Below the pieces are notes generated by a model. That model was not told where the DNA came from and searched no databases. It worked only from the letters and a program-made list of their open reading frames with translations. DNA of 11,753 nucleotides, taken from Candidatus Nitrosopumilus sp. Lineage in GTDB: Archaea > Thermoproteota > Nitrososphaeria > Nitrososphaerales > Nitrosopumilaceae. The stretch is taken from the NCBI GenBank assembly GCA_011055585.1, contig DRGT01000102.1, forward strand, positions 1 to 11,753, in the 5' to 3' direction. This document shows, in pieces, positions 11,584 through 11,753 of this stretch (within the stretch, counting starts at the first letter, position 1; the number at the start of each line of letters is the position of its first letter). The position numbers were made by a program, and so were the translations under genes.

Positions 11584-11753
11584 TTATTTAGTTTCTGCAT
11601 CTATGGTACCGCCTTGGCCATAAAGTGCAGTCATAGTGTAACTGCTAGTTATTCCTTCAATTGATCTGATTTTAGCTACACCAAAATCTATGTCTCCAGG
11701 TATTTCTCCTGTTATTTTAACAAAAATATCATACCTTCCCATTATTCCATTAA
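11584..11753 (-). CDS. Partial gene, C-terminus of an Lrp/AsnC ligand-binding (RAM) domain protein
   Basis: The last 55 codons of a minus-strand gene that begins outside the window; two successive TAA stops end it (11584-11586, then 11581-11583). The visible part is NGIMGRYDIFVKITGE, then DIDFGVAKIRSIEGITSS and YTMTALYGQGGTID. This is the C-terminal beta-strand/helix/strand of the RAM fold, in which G-x-YD-hhhhh and hx-x-h-x-GV/I-x-S/T-x-T are typical. Whether a DNA-binding helix-turn-helix precedes it cannot be seen. Archaea of this kind encode many stand-alone RAM proteins of about 80 aa as well as full regulators. It is convergent with the methyltransferase. The 65-base gap between them has a weak T5 tract on the minus strand and nothing else clear. 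Confidence 0.75.
   Translation of the reverse strand, partial: NGIMGRYDIFVKITGEIPGDIDFGVAKIRSIEGITSSYTMTALYGQGGTIDAETK

Noticed and set aside
1..11753. CRISPR arrays, tRNA genes, IS ends or integrase sites
   Set aside because: No regularly spaced repeats, cloverleaf-like segments, transposase frames or direct-repeat flanks were seen on either strand.

Overview
The window is AT-rich archaeal chromosome, most likely from an ammonia-oxidising Nitrososphaerota of the Nitrosopumilus/Nitrosarchaeum kind. That taxonomic guess is an inference. It rests on an archaeal-type S-adenosylmethionine synthetase, a PAC2-family protein, a high density of CBS-domain and universal stress proteins (USPs), several A/T-rich TATA-like boxes about 25-28 bases ahead of start codons (leaderless transcripts), T-tract terminators, and tight 4-base ATGA gene overlaps. 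No rRNA, tRNA, CRISPR array, IS element or prophage was seen.

Layout. Left edge: a cut-off minus-strand gene (probably a pyridoxamine-phosphate-oxidase-like flavoprotein), a two-helix membrane protein and an overlapping 31-residue ORF. From 597 to 1974, a four-CBS protein and a USP. From 2032 to 3819 on the minus strand, a three-gene unit: unknown 117-aa protein, 74-aa membrane protein, S-adenosylmethionine synthetase. From 3901 to 5932 on the minus strand, a translationally coupled cassette: a CBS protein with a C-terminal region resembling ribosome hibernation factors, a PAC2 proteasome-chaperone homologue ending in a proteasome-docking HbYX tail, and a 40-aa ORF. Divergent from this is another four-CBS protein (6061-6861). 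From 6882 to 8530: a 40-aa cysteine-rich protein, the stump of a broken CBS gene, and a USP followed by a protein-L-isoaspartate methyltransferase. The methyltransferase carries the same cysteine-rich module at its N-terminus as the 40-aa protein. From 8671 to 10172: an aminoglycoside-phosphotransferase-like kinase and a P-loop kinase, which are the two halves of a protein usually fused in bacteria. Divergent from these is a third USP, then a SAM methyltransferase whose N-terminal coding sequence is interrupted by an in-frame stop. Right edge: the 3' part of an Lrp/AsnC ligand-binding-domain protein.

How it fits together (inference). Most genes suit sensing of adenine nucleotides or energy charge (CBS, USP) and preservation of macromolecules at low energy: ribosome hibernation, proteasome gating, repair of aged isoaspartyl proteins. 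The kinase pair + USP + methyltransferase block resembles the content of the Mycobacterium tuberculosis DosR dormancy cluster Rv2003c-Rv2005c, and the window also has CBS and hibernation-factor-like genes. The best candidates for something new are the CBS-hibernation-factor/PAC2-HbYX/small-ORF cassette and the shared seven-cysteine module.
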